DNA from: Planctomycetota bacterium
GTDB taxonomy: Bacteria > Planctomycetota > Phycisphaerae > UBA1845 > PWPN01
Assembly (NCBI GenBank): GCA_022711465.1
Contig: JAKLEZ010000001.1
Coordinates: 558,001 to 622,000 of the forward strand
Reading direction: 5' to 3'
Length of the DNA stretch: 64,000 nucleotides
Both the position numbers and the translations under genes were made by a program. How positions within the stretch are numbered: position 1 is the stretch's first letter; every line of letters begins with the position of its first letter. Shown here in pieces: positions 9,294-18,881 of the stretch. The notes beneath the pieces are model-generated. The model ran no database searches, was not told the origin of the DNA, and saw only the letters and a list, made by a program, of their open reading frames with translations.

Positions 9294-10635
9294 GGTTCTG
9301 TCTTCTTCATCTCCATCGTCGCGTTCTTTGCATCGTCGTTACGGGCTAGAACGTCCCTCACTACTCCGGCGCCGCGTTGTCATCCTCGCTGGAGACCGCG
9401 AGGATCGCAAGGCCGTCGGGGCGGAGTGGTTGATTGCCGACACCACATTGACGCGCCAGTCCATCCGGTGGAGACGCCAGAGCCCCCAACCGAACTCGTG
9501 ATCGGGGACCATCGTCAGACTGTCCGACGATTCGGTAGCGGAGGATTCACCTCGCGCTGACAGATGTTCTTGCCGTCTGCCCGCAAGTGGTGACTGAAGC
9601 GACCGTCCGGTCAGGACAGGATCTCGACGCACACGTCGCTGGCCGCCAGGGCCTTGCGCGCGGCCGCGAACTCGGGTATGCTGGAAAAGTGTAGGATAGG
9701 TGTGGTCGATGATCTCCTTCGGCTCGGGCGAGCCCGCCCGTCATGCGATCTTGGGTTACACTTTTGACTACACTTATGCGGCTGGATTTGCGGGTATTCG
9801 GCGGGTTCTATTGTGGTGCACACGTGCCGCAACTCTCGAAAACGCAGCGTTTTACAGGAGTGTCACGTTTTGCCAGCGGTGACTGCCGGTCAAGAGTTCA
9901 AACCCGGCGCGCTGCGAAACGCAGGATGCTCACGCAACCAGCCGCGATCACAGCGGCGAAATCCCACCTCCCGGACTGGCCCATCCCGGTCGCGAGGCCA
10001 CAGCCGAACAGCGCTCCCGGCCGCAGGAGCTGAGCCGATCGACCGTAATCCCCACCGCCCCGGCGAAAAAAAGGGTGAACCACGTCGACCAGGACGAACA
10101 AGTCCCAAACGGCAATGCCTGCGACCATCACCCGCCCCTCGGACAACGCCGGGCAACGGCAACACAGCAACGCCGAAGGCAAATACCTCGACAACATCCT
10201 GGCCGTCAGACCCCAGGACATCGCCGACGCTACCTGTGACATTCGGGTATCGAGCCCCGCCGGAACCCTCACTGCCCTCGCCGACTTCAAAGCCTGCCAG
10301 CCGGCAAGTGCTGGAGGACGCCATGTCACGTCCGCCAGGGCCGGGATGCAAACCACTCGCCGAGAGATTCCACACCATGTCTTCCACCTGACTGGCCACG
10401 CCTTCGACCACGGCTCGCCCTGGAGCACCCCCGGTCCCATGGCCCCTACTTGGCCCCTCCGGAGACCGCGAGAGGCAAAACAAGAACCCGGCATCCAGTC
10501 AATGACCGGACATCAAGGGAAATCAGGGGAATGGCTCTGCGCACAGACGATCCGGCCGAGAACACACCATAGGTCCGATAACATGCGACCAAGCCAGAAA
10601 CATGCCGACACACCTCCAGAATCCAACGAATTATC
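9294..10635. other. long stretch without a convincing gene
   Basis: About 1.3 kb in which no frame gives a recognisable protein. Frames on both strands are open for up to 200 codons, as expected from high GC. A minus-strand segment near 9700 reads EPKEIIDHTY and then, after a change of frame, ends ALAASDVCVEILS at 9611, which hints at a decayed gene. A possible small membrane protein is listed separately. Confidence 0.5.
9898..10128 (-). CDS. possible small membrane protein
   Basis: 76 codons from ATG, with two hydrophobic stretches (GIAVWDLFVLVDVV and a C-terminal FAAVIAAGCVSIL) and a Gly-rich middle (GGGDYGRSAQLLRPGALFG). No family is recognised and there is no clear ribosome site. A run of seven T occurs in the frame, so a frameshift is possible. 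Listed as weak because the same DNA is open in other frames. Confidence 0.25.
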   Translation of the reverse strand: MVAGIAVWDLFVLVDVVHPFFRRGGGDYGRSAQLLRPGALFGCGLATGMGQSGRWDFAAVIAAGCVSILRFAARRV

Positions 10636-10680
10636 TTGACGTTGGTCATACGCATGATATGATATAGCATGATACATCAT
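10636..10680 (+). promoter_or_regulatory. sigma70-like promoter and palindrome overlapping the gntR start
   Basis: TTGACG (10636-10641), 16-bp spacer, TATGAT (10658-10663): each box matches the consensus at five of six positions. The expected transcription start, near 10670, is only about nine bases from the ATG at 10679, and no ribosome site is seen, so the message would be almost leaderless. The 12-base inverted repeat ATGATACATCAT (10669-10680) covers the predicted start and the first two bases of the ATG, and GCATGATA occurs twice (10652 and 10668). This is a good layout for autorepression by the GntR protein. Confidence 0.6.
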
Positions 10681-11362
10681 GGAACCAACCCTCGCAGATC
10701 GCGCGTACCAGGGCCTCAGGCAGAAGCTCGTCCGTGGCGAGCTTCAGGCCGGCCAGCGTCTCGTCAACCGAGTCATCGCAAAGGAGTTGCACGTCAGCCA
10801 GACGCCGCTTCGAGAGGCGATTAACCGTCTGGTGAGTGAAGGGGTCTTCGAGTTTGTGCCGGGCGCCGGCGCCTACGTGCACAAGATCGATTTCCAGGAG
10901 CTGCTTCAACTCTACGACCTGCGCGAGCACCTCGAGCCCTTCGCGGCTCGCCGGGCGGCACGGCACATCACCGACGCGGAACTCCTCGAGATGGAGACCA
11001 TTTGCGCGGACTGGCGGCGCATCGCCCGGCAGATCCGCGACGAGGGACGCGCCAGCGCCACCCCCGACGAGATGCTGCGATGGAACGACAACGAGGAGCG
11101 ATTCCACGCCCTGCTCCTGCTGGCATCGCGCAATCGGTGGCTGACGGCCATCGTCGGAAACCTCCGCCTGCTCGCCATGGCCTTCGCGGTGCAGCGCCAA
11201 AACCCGCAGATGCTCAGCCTGCGGGCCGCGGCAATAACCTGGCGCGAACACGTACGCATCGTGCGTACCCTGCGTACAGGTGACGAAGAGCGAGCGGAGC
11301 AGATGATGCGCCGACACGTGGCCTTCGGGCGAAGCTACGTGCTGGAGTCCCTGCAAGGGTAG
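10679..11362 (+). CDS. GntR family transcriptional regulator, FadR/FCD subfamily
   Basis: 227 residues. Residues 1-70 are the GntR winged helix (ADRAYQGLRQKLVRGELQAG, then VSQTPLREAINRLVSEG). Residues 80-220 are the all-helical FCD ligand-binding domain, with conserved elements such as YDLREHLEPFAARRAA, the His in NEERFHALLL and the EH/RRH positions (WREHVRIV, MMRRHVAFG) that usually bind a metal and a small organic acid or sugar acid. The ligand is unknown. The next gene downstream (surface protein) begins 84 bases later with a palindrome in its leader, making that gene and the promoter of gntR itself the first targets to test. Confidence 0.9.
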   Translation: MEPTLADRAYQGLRQKLVRGELQAGQRLVNRVIAKELHVSQTPLREAINRLVSEGVFEFVPGAGAYVHKIDFQELLQLYDLREHLEPFAARRAARHITDAELLEMETICADWRRIARQIRDEGRASATPDEMLRWNDNEERFHALLLLASRNRWLTAIVGNLRLLAMAFAVQRQNPQMLSLRAAAITWREHVRIVRTLRTGDEERAEQMMRRHVAFGRSYVLESLQG

Positions 11363-11385
11363 ACGCCCTGATCGAAACGATGGGC

Positions 11386-11402
11386 GGCGCGAACGTCGCG
11401 CC
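11386..11402 (+). promoter_or_regulatory. perfect hairpin/palindrome in leader of surface protein gene
   Basis: GGCGCGAACGTCGCGCC: 7-bp perfect arms with a 3-base loop, 44 bases before the ATG at 11447. No T-run follows, so it is not a terminator. The identical 17-mer occurs upstream of the paralogous gene (15508-15524). Confidence 0.6.
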
Positions 11403-11446
11403 AACTCACCTGTCGCGTCTTGGCCAAGGAGTCGGGAGAAACTGTC

Positions 11447-14400
11447 ATGATCATGAGCATGCGTTTGGCGGCCGTGACCCTCGTAGGCTGCCTGCTGGCC
11501 GTCGGAGCGTTCGCTCCCGCAGACGCCGCAACCATCACCAATCCATGGTCCGGCACGGCCGGAGACCGGGCCAACTACTCCGCGTTCGCGTTCCGCGTGA
11601 CAGCGGGCAATTACCCGAACAGCGTCGATCCGCTCGGGGCGCTGAACGAGGTTCAGGTGGTCGGGCTCGATTCACTGACCTTCACGCGTCCTGCGAACGA
11701 TACGACCCAAACCCCCATCCTGGGGATTGCCAACGGGCAACTGAGTAGCGTGACCGCACCGGTCTTCGTGGACGTCTACACAAGCCGCGATGGAATCCTG
11801 GCCTACTCCGGCTACCTCGGATCCTCCACCAATTCGGTCATCTTCAACGACGGGATCGACCCGATCTCGCCAGGCGAGTCGTTTACCTTCTACTTCTCAG
11901 GCCTTCTCATCGATAAGGACACGACGTACTGGCTGGTCTTCTCCGAAGACGCGATGGAGGGCGAGGTGTCCAGTTTCCGCACCCGGGTCAACACGTCCGG
12001 CAGCGACGGCGCGACCGGACCGGGAAGAGGATATCTGGTTGGGAATACGGCCCAAGTGGAATACCCGGGAGCCGTGCAGGACTGGGGCGTCGAATTCATC
12101 GCCGTCGTGAACGCCAACCCGGGCGACTCGGCCACCGTCACCATCACGGCCGGCACACCCGCAGGTGAACCGGCAACCCCAGGCTCCTTCACGGTGACCC
12201 GCACCGGCGGCCCCCCCGGAGATCTGGAGGTGTCTTACCTCCTCAGCGGCACCGCCACCGCGGGTGTCGATTATCTGACCCCCTCCGGTTCCGTCACCAT
12301 CCCCGCCAACCAGACCCAGGCAAGCTTCACCATCACTCCGATCGACGACCCCGAGATCGAGGACACGGAGACAATCACCGCGACTCTGACGCCGAGATCA
12401 TACCTCGTCGGCACGCCCGACACCGCCACCATCCAACTGACCAGCGACGACACGCCCGCCACCGTGACCGTCCAGGCGTCGGATGCGGCGGCCGGCGAGG
12501 TGGCAGGTAACCCCGGGTCTTTCGTCGTGACCCGCACCGGCCCAACCCTGTTTTCGCTGACCATCACCTACGCCATGTCCGGCGACGCCACCAACGCGGC
12601 CGACTATGCCTATCTCAACGGAACCTTGGCGATTCCCGCCGGCGAAGCCAGTGTGACCATCCCGGTGACCCCCTTTGAGGACGGCACCACCGAGGGAACA
12701 GAAACCGTTATCCTGACCCTCAATCCCAGCAACGCCCCGATCGCCCAGTACGCCGTCGGACCACAGGGCTCGGCCACCGTCACCATTGCCGACGACGGTT
12801 CCTGGAATCACTGGACAGAATCACTCCCCCTGGTCTTCGGGGGCTATACCGGGAGCGAAGCCCTGACCGACTTCCCCGTCCTCGTGGTGCTGACGCCCGA
12901 TCGCGCGGGCAACTACGCGGGCTTCTCGGCCAACGGTACGGACATCCGCTTCAGGTTCGGGGATCTGAGCCTCCCCTACGAGATCGAGAGCTGGGACCCG
13001 GCCGGGGCATCGTTCATCTGGGTGCGGGTACCGCTCATCACCAGCGGCTCCGATTCGATGACCTTGGTCTGGAACAACCCGACGGCCATCGCCGCGCAAA
13101 GCCTCAACCTGCTGTGGTCCGGCGACTACATCGGTGTCTGGCACCTGAATGGGCCCGGCAACGACGGCCGCTATCGGGATTCGACCCTGCGCGGCAACGA
13201 CGCCAGCCCGATGAGCGCGTTGGCCACCCCCGACTTGCCCGATCCCGTACCCGCCCGGATCGGGAACGGGGTGAGCTTCGCGGCCAGCCAGCAGAACTAC
13301 CTGGACACGGGCAATAGAGAGAACCTCGGCGACGGCATCAGCAGCTCGGGCTTTACCGTGGCCGCCTGGACCCGCAGCCCGGCCGCACCCATTTCCCTTC
13401 AGGCCAGCGGCGTCGTGCATCGCGAAAGCAACTACCAGATCAACTGGAACCACGCCCAGGCCGCGTTCCAGGGCGCCTTCGCCCTCAACTGCCAGGGCGG
13501 CGTGCAAGGGGCCGCCTGGTACTCCTCCAGTCTCGAACCCCTTGAGGCGGACACCTGGTACTACTTGGTGGGCACCTACGACGGCGAGACCCTCAAGAGC
13601 TATCGTGACGGTGTGCTGGTCAGTCTCAACGAGGGGCCGTCCGGCCCGCCGATCGCCGAAACCAGCTCGCTCAAGTTCGGGCGCCACGCCGCCGCCGCCC
13701 AGTACTTCACCGGTGTCGTGGACGAAGTGCAGATCCTGGCGGCCGCCCGGTCCGCCGATTGGATCGCGAACCAGTACGCCACCATGGTGGACGACTTCAT
13801 CCTCTACGGGGGCAGCGCCGCCCGGGTCCAGATCGTGGCCAGCCAATCGAATGCGGCCGAACCAGCCACGCACGGCGAGTTCCGGATCACTCGCTCGGGA
13901 GGCAGCATGAACCTGCCGCTGACCATCGACTACAAGGTGAGCGGAACGGCAACCGCCGGCAGCGATTACACCGCCCTGTCCGGCACACTGACACTGGCCG
14001 CCGGTCAGAGCGAGGCAACGCTGGCGGTAAACGTCATCCGTGACTGGCTGCCGCTGGAGGGGTCCGAGACCGTCGTCGTGACACTCACCGATCGCGTGTC
14101 TTACGCGATCACTGGAGCACCCGACGCGACGGTCACCATCGCCGACGCGGCTGAGGACGCCATCGGCAATTGGCAGAGCAAACGCAGAATCGGCTTCGGC
14201 GGCTTCAGGGGCAACACGCCCCTGCAGGATTTCCCCGTGCTGGTCACGCTCACCGCATCCGCAACGAATGACTACGCCGGCTTCGCCGCGAACGGAGCGG
14301 ATATCCGGTTCTCCGATGCCGCCATGACCACCGCCCTGGGATTCGAGATCGAGAAGTGGGACCCGACCGGAACCTCGCTCATCTGGGTGCGAGTCCCCCA

Positions 14401-15406
14401 GGTCTCCTCCGTGGGCGACTACATCTGGATGTACTGGAATTACCCGGGCGCCGCCGCTGCCCAGATGGCCCCCAGCACGTGGTCGTCCTCCTACCTGGGC
14501 GTCTATCATTTCGCCGACCCGGTCGCCATCACTGACTCGACAACCCATGGCCGCAACGGAACGGATACGAATACCACCAGCGTGCCCGACGAGGTCGACC
14601 CGGTCGGAGCAGTCGGCCTGGGCCGCAGATTCGATGGCATCAGCGCGTTCATCGACCTCGGCAGCCCCTTCCTCAGCAACCTGCATGAGTTCACGCTCAG
14701 CGGGTGGATCTACCCCAAAAACCTTGAAACCCGCATGGGATTGTTCGGGCAAAACGACGCCATCGAGTTCGGATTCATCACCGGGACCACCACCCCCTTC
14801 GACCTCACCGGCTACACCCTGGCAGCCGCAAGCGTGGCCGCCCCCTACACGCCCGCCCTGAACGAGTGGCATTACGTGCACCTGGTCGGGAATCCGGGAG
14901 TCCCAGGAGCATACCCGGCGGTGCCTGGGCCACAGCTGTTCATCGACGGTGCCCTGGTGGCCACCGGCGGCGATGCACCCGTGGACGAAATCGCCAATAA
15001 GCCCGGCTACTACGGTGCCTCCAGTTACACCGTTAAGATCGGCGGAGGCGGGGTGTGGGATACGTCCGGCAACTGGTTCAACGGAATCATGGACGAAATC
15101 CGCCTGGCCAACGTCGCTCGTTCGCCGGACTGGATCGCCAACGAGTACGCGACCATGGTCGGCACGCTCACCCGATGCGGAACACCGATCGTGGATGGAG
15201 ACCAGGACGGAGACGTCGACCAGGTGGACTTCAGCATGCTCCAACTGTGCTTCGGGGCCGTTTCGGGACAATGGCCCCGAGCCGAGTGCGCCTGCTTCGA
15301 CACCGACAGCGATCTGGCCATCACATCACAGGATGTGAACGACTTCGTCAAGTGCGCCTCGGGACCCTACGTGGAGGCGAATCCCGACTGCCTGTCGCTG
15401 CCCTGA
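11447..15406 (+). CDS. large secreted multidomain protein (Calx-beta, DUF2341, LamG, dockerin-like)
   Basis: 1319 residues from the ATG eight bases after GGGAG. A signal peptide ends at ...APADA. Residues about 28-225 are a module also found as the whole of the paralog at 15584. Calx-beta domains lie at roughly 228-335, 338-445 and 795-905. Two DUF2341 + LamG/concanavalin-like pairs lie at about 450-780 and 910-1235; both LamG domains end in the same ADWIANQYATM / PDWIANEYATM motif. The C-terminus has two dockerin/EF-hand-like Ca loops (DGDQDGDVDQVD, DTDSDLAITSQD). It is likely a surface adhesin or carbohydrate-binding scaffold. Exact function unknown. Confidence 0.85.
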   Translation: MIMSMRLAAVTLVGCLLAVGAFAPADAATITNPWSGTAGDRANYSAFAFRVTAGNYPNSVDPLGALNEVQVVGLDSLTFTRPANDTTQTPILGIANGQLSSVTAPVFVDVYTSRDGILAYSGYLGSSTNSVIFNDGIDPISPGESFTFYFSGLLIDKDTTYWLVFSEDAMEGEVSSFRTRVNTSGSDGATGPGRGYLVGNTAQVEYPGAVQDWGVEFIAVVNANPGDSATVTITAGTPAGEPATPGSFTVTRTGGPPGDLEVSYLLSGTATAGVDYLTPSGSVTIPANQTQASFTITPIDDPEIEDTETITATLTPRSYLVGTPDTATIQLTSDDTPATVTVQASDAAAGEVAGNPGSFVVTRTGPTLFSLTITYAMSGDATNAADYAYLNGTLAIPAGEASVTIPVTPFEDGTTEGTETVILTLNPSNAPIAQYAVGPQGSATVTIADDGSWNHWTESLPLVFGGYTGSEALTDFPVLVVLTPDRAGNYAGFSANGTDIRFRFGDLSLPYEIESWDPAGASFIWVRVPLITSGSDSMTLVWNNPTAIAAQSLNLLWSGDYIGVWHLNGPGNDGRYRDSTLRGNDASPMSALATPDLPDPVPARIGNGVSFAASQQNYLDTGNRENLGDGISSSGFTVAAWTRSPAAPISLQASGVVHRESNYQINWNHAQAAFQGAFALNCQGGVQGAAWYSSSLEPLEADTWYYLVGTYDGETLKSYRDGVLVSLNEGPSGPPIAETSSLKFGRHAAAAQYFTGVVDEVQILAAARSADWIANQYATMVDDFILYGGSAARVQIVASQSNAAEPATHGEFRITRSGGSMNLPLTIDYKVSGTATAGSDYTALSGTLTLAAGQSEATLAVNVIRDWLPLEGSETVVVTLTDRVSYAITGAPDATVTIADAAEDAIGNWQSKRRIGFGGFRGNTPLQDFPVLVTLTASATNDYAGFAANGADIRFSDAAMTTALGFEIEKWDPTGTSLIWVRVPQVSSVGDYIWMYWNYPGAAAAQMAPSTWSSSYLGVYHFADPVAITDSTTHGRNGTDTNTTSVPDEVDPVGAVGLGRRFDGISAFIDLGSPFLSNLHEFTLSGWIYPKNLETRMGLFGQNDAIEFGFITGTTTPFDLTGYTLAAASVAAPYTPALNEWHYVHLVGNPGVPGAYPAVPGPQLFIDGALVATGGDAPVDEIANKPGYYGASSYTVKIGGGGVWDTSGNWFNGIMDEIRLANVARSPDWIANEYATMVGTLTRCGTPIVDGDQDGDVDQVDFSMLQLCFGAVSGQWPRAECACFDTDSDLAITSQDVNDFVKCASGPYVEANPDCLSLP
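11519..11595 (+). repeat. 77-bp exact repeat, copy 1
   Basis: Identical to 15656-15732. It covers the signal-peptide cleavage region and the first residues of the shared N-terminal module of the two paralogous surface proteins, so it reflects a tandem duplication with recent gene conversion or strong constraint. Confidence 0.9.
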
Positions 15407-15507
15407 CATGTCGACAGGCGAAGAATCTCAGCGGGACGCCACGGCGACCCGGGCTGCTTACGTACCCGCAAACCCGTGGAACCCGTGGCAGTGAGCAGAC
15501 AACGCGT

Positions 15508-15524
15508 GGCGCGAACGTCGCGCC
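15508..15524 (+). promoter_or_regulatory. perfect hairpin/palindrome in leader of PEP-CTERM gene
   Basis: The same 17-mer GGCGCGAACGTCGCGCC as at 11386, here 59 bases before the ATG at 15584. The flanking spacer differs from the other copy while the palindrome is exact, which argues for a function (protein operator or RNA hairpin) beyond shared ancestry. Confidence 0.6.
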
Positions 15525-15583
15525 CGCCCGCACACGCCGGCTCGCGTGTCATACGCCAACCAAAGGAGTTGGGAGGAAACACC

Positions 15584-16330
15584 ATGGTCAAGTACAAACG
15601 TGTGGCGACCCTGGCCGTCGCCGGTTGCCTGTCGGCCCTCGGCCTCTCTGCCGCAGCAGACGCCGCAACCATCACCAATCCATGGTCCGGCACGGCCGGA
15701 GACCGGGCCAACTACTCCGCGTTCGCGTTCCGGGCGACGGCGGGCGAGTTCCCGAACAGCGTCAGTCCACTCGGCGCCCTCGACGCCTTTCCGTTCCTCA
15801 CCCTGGATGCCCTGACCTTCACCCGCCCCGCAAACGACACCACCCAAACGCCGATTCTCGGTACGGGCAATGGGCAACTCAGCAGCGTGGCGGCCCCCGT
15901 CTTCGTCGATGTCTACACAAGCCGCGACGGAATCCTGTCCTTCTCCGGCTACCTCGGCTCGTCAACCACCTCGGTCATATTCAATGACGGCGTCGACCCG
16001 ATCGCACCCGGTGAATCGTTCACCTTCAGCTTCTCCGGCATCACCCTGGACAAGGACGCTGCCTACTGGCTGGTCTTCTCCGAGGACGGAATCGAGGGCG
16101 AGGTGTCCAGTTTCCGTAGCCGCGTGAACACCTCCGGGAACGACAGCACTCCCGGCCCGGGGCCGGGATACCTGGTCGGCAACATCGCCCAGGTGGAGTA
16201 CTCGGGAGCCATCAAGGACTGGGGCGTCGAATTTACCGCCACCGTCACCGCCGTGCCCGAGCCGATCAGCTTGGCCATGCTGGCCTTCGCCAGCACCAGC
16301 CTGCGGATTCGCCGCCGCCGGTTGGTATGA
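15584..16330 (+). CDS. PEP-CTERM surface protein, paralog of the upstream N-terminal module
   Basis: 248 residues. The start ATG is preceded by AAAGGAGTTGGGAGG. A signal peptide ends at ...AAADA. The body is closely similar to residues 28-225 of the preceding large protein. The C-terminus is VPEPISLAMLAFASTSL followed by RIRRRR: a PEP motif, hydrophobic segment and basic tail, the exosortase sorting signal. The mature protein should therefore be processed by an exosortase, which is not in this window. Likely part of an exported matrix or surface layer. Confidence 0.85.
   Translation: MVKYKRVATLAVAGCLSALGLSAAADAATITNPWSGTAGDRANYSAFAFRATAGEFPNSVSPLGALDAFPFLTLDALTFTRPANDTTQTPILGTGNGQLSSVAAPVFVDVYTSRDGILSFSGYLGSSTTSVIFNDGVDPIAPGESFTFSFSGITLDKDAAYWLVFSEDGIEGEVSSFRSRVNTSGNDSTPGPGPGYLVGNIAQVEYSGAIKDWGVEFTATVTAVPEPISLAMLAFASTSLRIRRRRLV
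15656..15732 (+). repeat. 77-bp exact repeat, copy 2
   Basis: Identical to 11519-11595; see that entry. The two copies diverge immediately after base 15732 (CGTGA versus GGCGA). Confidence 0.9.
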
Positions 16331-16570
16331 CAACAGCACCCAACGCACCGTCCAACGCCGGCGACGCTGAGGGCCAGAACGCCCACATCGGCCGGCATGC
16401 GGGTGGTTGATGCGATGTGCCTGGTGACAGGGCCTGAGACGCAGGCAGGCCTGCGCGGCGAAGAGCGTGTCGTCGAGTCGCCCTCTCCGACCACGGCCTC
16501 GCCCGCCTCAGCGACGGCGCGAGTCGCGCGACGGTCGACCCTGTCCTTCCCGGCGCCCAGGAGGAACCCC

Positions 16571-18676
16571 ATGCTCGTCTCAAAGAACAAGCCATATGGC
16601 CTCGCCTTGGCCATCCTGATCACCGCTGCGATGGCCTCGCTCGCGGCGGCCGACGTCAGGTTGGAACATACGGATGTGTTTACCAACGGCGCGGACGGGT
16701 ACTACATGTACCGCATCCCGTCGATTGCCCGAAGCGGCGACGGAACCATCCACGCCATCGCCGAGGGCCGGCTCACCAGCACCGCCGACCCCGGCGGCAC
16801 CCATATCGACCTGGTCTACAAACGCAGCACCGACGGCGGGCGGACGTGGTCGACCCAACTGATCCTCGACCGCCATCCAGATGCCAACCTGACCGACGAG
16901 CGAACCGACAACGACCGCACTTCGGCCGCCAACGCGGTCGCAGTGGTTGACCGGAGCAACAACCGGCTGTGGGTGTTCGACCTGCGGATGCCAAACGGCG
17001 TCGGAACGGCAAACGTCCAGAAGAACGTCGACGACCTGCAGACCTGGGCGAGGTACAGCGACGACAACGGGGCGACGTGGTCCGCAGCCCAGCGGATCAC
17101 CGTCCCACAGTACGAGGACTTCTACCCCAACATCGGCAGCTCGATCCAGACCAGGAGCGGACGGTTGGTGGTGCCCGCCACGGCCGTGCGAGCAACCAGC
17201 CTGTTTACCCAGTCGTTCGCCCTGTTCAGCCACGACCACGGCCTCACCTGGCAGGCCGGCGGGCTCATGAACCTCGCCACCAACGAGCAGCAGATTGTGG
17301 AATTGACCGACACGCGGCTGTTCGCCAGCGTCCGACAGAATTCCGGTTCGTACCGGTTCCATACCTTCAGCTCCGACACCGGGGCAACATGGTCGCCGCT
17401 GGCGAACGGCCTGGCGATGACCGCGGTAGCCTCAGGACTGGAACGCTACACCCAGGCTGGCGTCGATGACCCCACCGAGAATCGTATCCTCTTCTCCGCT
17501 CCGGCAGGCGGGTCGCTGGGAGCTCGATCCCGGCTGACCATCAAATCCAGCTTCGACGAGGGGCAGACCTTCGGCAAGCCGCGGCTGCTGTACCAGGGAC
17601 CGGCGGCCTACTCGGACATGGTGCGGCTGGATGGAGATGAGGTCGGCGTGTTCTGGGAGCGCGGACCCGGCACGGAAATGTGGAGTGATCCGGGCAACCA
17701 GTCAATCACCTACACCGTCTTCAACCGCGAATTCCTCGAGCCGGCCACCGCCCAGGGACTCTGGACGTCCGAATCGTTCGCCTATCCGACCGGACGACTC
17801 AAGTACCGCATCGGTGGCAACGGATGGAACAGCACCTGGGCGCAGACCACCACCCTGGCCAACGCCGCGACGGCAACCATCGTCGCCCAGAGCCTGCTGC
17901 ATGCCGGCCTGAATTACCAGCCGGCGGGCGGGGCGGCATCCCTGCAGGGCTCGTCCATGTCCCGCGGACTGGGCACGCAGCTCAACCTCGGCGCCGACGG
18001 TATCTACTACTTCTCGGCACTGGTTCGGCGGGAAAGCACCACCGGATCAACCCTGCAGGCACTGGACTTCCTCATGCTGGACGCCACTGGCACCCGCCTC
18101 GCAGCCTTCGGGGCCGGCACGGGCGGACACTGGTTCGTGACCGAGTTGGGCGACACCCGCAACACGGCCGCCGGGGCGGTCGCCTCACAGACAACCTACC
18201 TGCTCGTCGCCAAGCTGGTGGCCGACGGCGACACGACGACCGGCAGCTTCGATCAGCTGTTCATCAGGGTGTTCGCGGCGGATGAGGCCATCCCCGGCAC
18301 AGACGACGCCATCACATGGACACTGGTCGGCGCAACCAACAAGAACGCCACCGCTCCGGTCGACCGAATCCTGATCCAGGCCGGAACCAACGCCCTGTGG
18401 ATCGTGGACGAACTGCGCGTGGGAAACGACTGGGCCTCGGTCACCGGCGCTCGACAGCCCGTGCCGCCCGACTTCGACCGCGATGGCGATGTGGATGCGG
18501 ACGACCTGACCAGATTCCTGGCCTGCGTGACCGAGCCTGAAGTCCTCCTCCAGAACGAGGATTGCCGCGTGACCGACCTGGATGCCGATGACGACGTAGA
18601 CCAATCCGACTTCGGTATCCTGCAGCGGTGCTACAGCGGAACCACCAGATCCCCAGACCCAGACTGCGCCGACTGA
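16571..18676 (+). CDS. secreted exo-alpha-sialidase (GH33-like) with dockerin-like tail
   Basis: 701 residues from the ATG preceded by CAGGAGGAA; readings from further upstream have no ribosome site. A signal peptide ends near SLAAA. The catalytic propeller has the sialidase YRIP motif (MYRIPSIARSGDG) and five Asp-box repeats (STDGGRTWS, SDDNGATWS, SHDHGLTWQ, SSDTGATWS, SFDEGQTFG). The region YSDMVRLDGDEVGVFWERG matches the place of the catalytic Tyr/Glu. After about residue 400 comes a beta-rich jelly-roll-like region. The end carries two Ca-loop repeats (DFDRDGDVDADD, DLDADDDVDQSD) like its neighbour's. It would release terminal sialic acid from extracellular glycans. Confidence 0.85.
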   Translation: MLVSKNKPYGLALAILITAAMASLAAADVRLEHTDVFTNGADGYYMYRIPSIARSGDGTIHAIAEGRLTSTADPGGTHIDLVYKRSTDGGRTWSTQLILDRHPDANLTDERTDNDRTSAANAVAVVDRSNNRLWVFDLRMPNGVGTANVQKNVDDLQTWARYSDDNGATWSAAQRITVPQYEDFYPNIGSSIQTRSGRLVVPATAVRATSLFTQSFALFSHDHGLTWQAGGLMNLATNEQQIVELTDTRLFASVRQNSGSYRFHTFSSDTGATWSPLANGLAMTAVASGLERYTQAGVDDPTENRILFSAPAGGSLGARSRLTIKSSFDEGQTFGKPRLLYQGPAAYSDMVRLDGDEVGVFWERGPGTEMWSDPGNQSITYTVFNREFLEPATAQGLWTSESFAYPTGRLKYRIGGNGWNSTWAQTTTLANAATATIVAQSLLHAGLNYQPAGGAASLQGSSMSRGLGTQLNLGADGIYYFSALVRRESTTGSTLQALDFLMLDATGTRLAAFGAGTGGHWFVTELGDTRNTAAGAVASQTTYLLVAKLVADGDTTTGSFDQLFIRVFAADEAIPGTDDAITWTLVGATNKNATAPVDRILIQAGTNALWIVDELRVGNDWASVTGARQPVPPDFDRDGDVDADDLTRFLACVTEPEVLLQNEDCRVTDLDADDDVDQSDFGILQRCYSGTTRSPDPDCAD

Positions 18677-18881
18677 GCCCCGGCCCACCGCCCTCGGCAT
18701 CGGCGGCCCACCTCCTGGCGCCAGAGAGGCGATCAGTTGCGGATCGGGATGACTCCGGCCCGCGCCGGGTGTCCCTGCATGGAACCAGCCCAAGGTCCAT
18801 GTGCCGGCCCAGGGATCTTCACTCCTGCTCCTCTCTCGCTATCATAGTACTCTGTGCGGTCGATCTCGAAAGGAGGCAACC

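Noticed and set aside
9339..9832. Small overlapping minus-strand frames as real genes
   Set aside because: Arg/Ser-rich products, no ribosome sites, and the only protein-like part (end at 9611) changes frame from its likely upstream portion.
12821..15271. Very long minus-strand frame (about 816 codons) opposite the large surface protein
   Set aside because: It is the mirror of a real high-GC gene; its product is His/Gly/Val/Arg-rich with no domain, while the plus strand has clear Calx-beta, DUF2341 and LamG domains.
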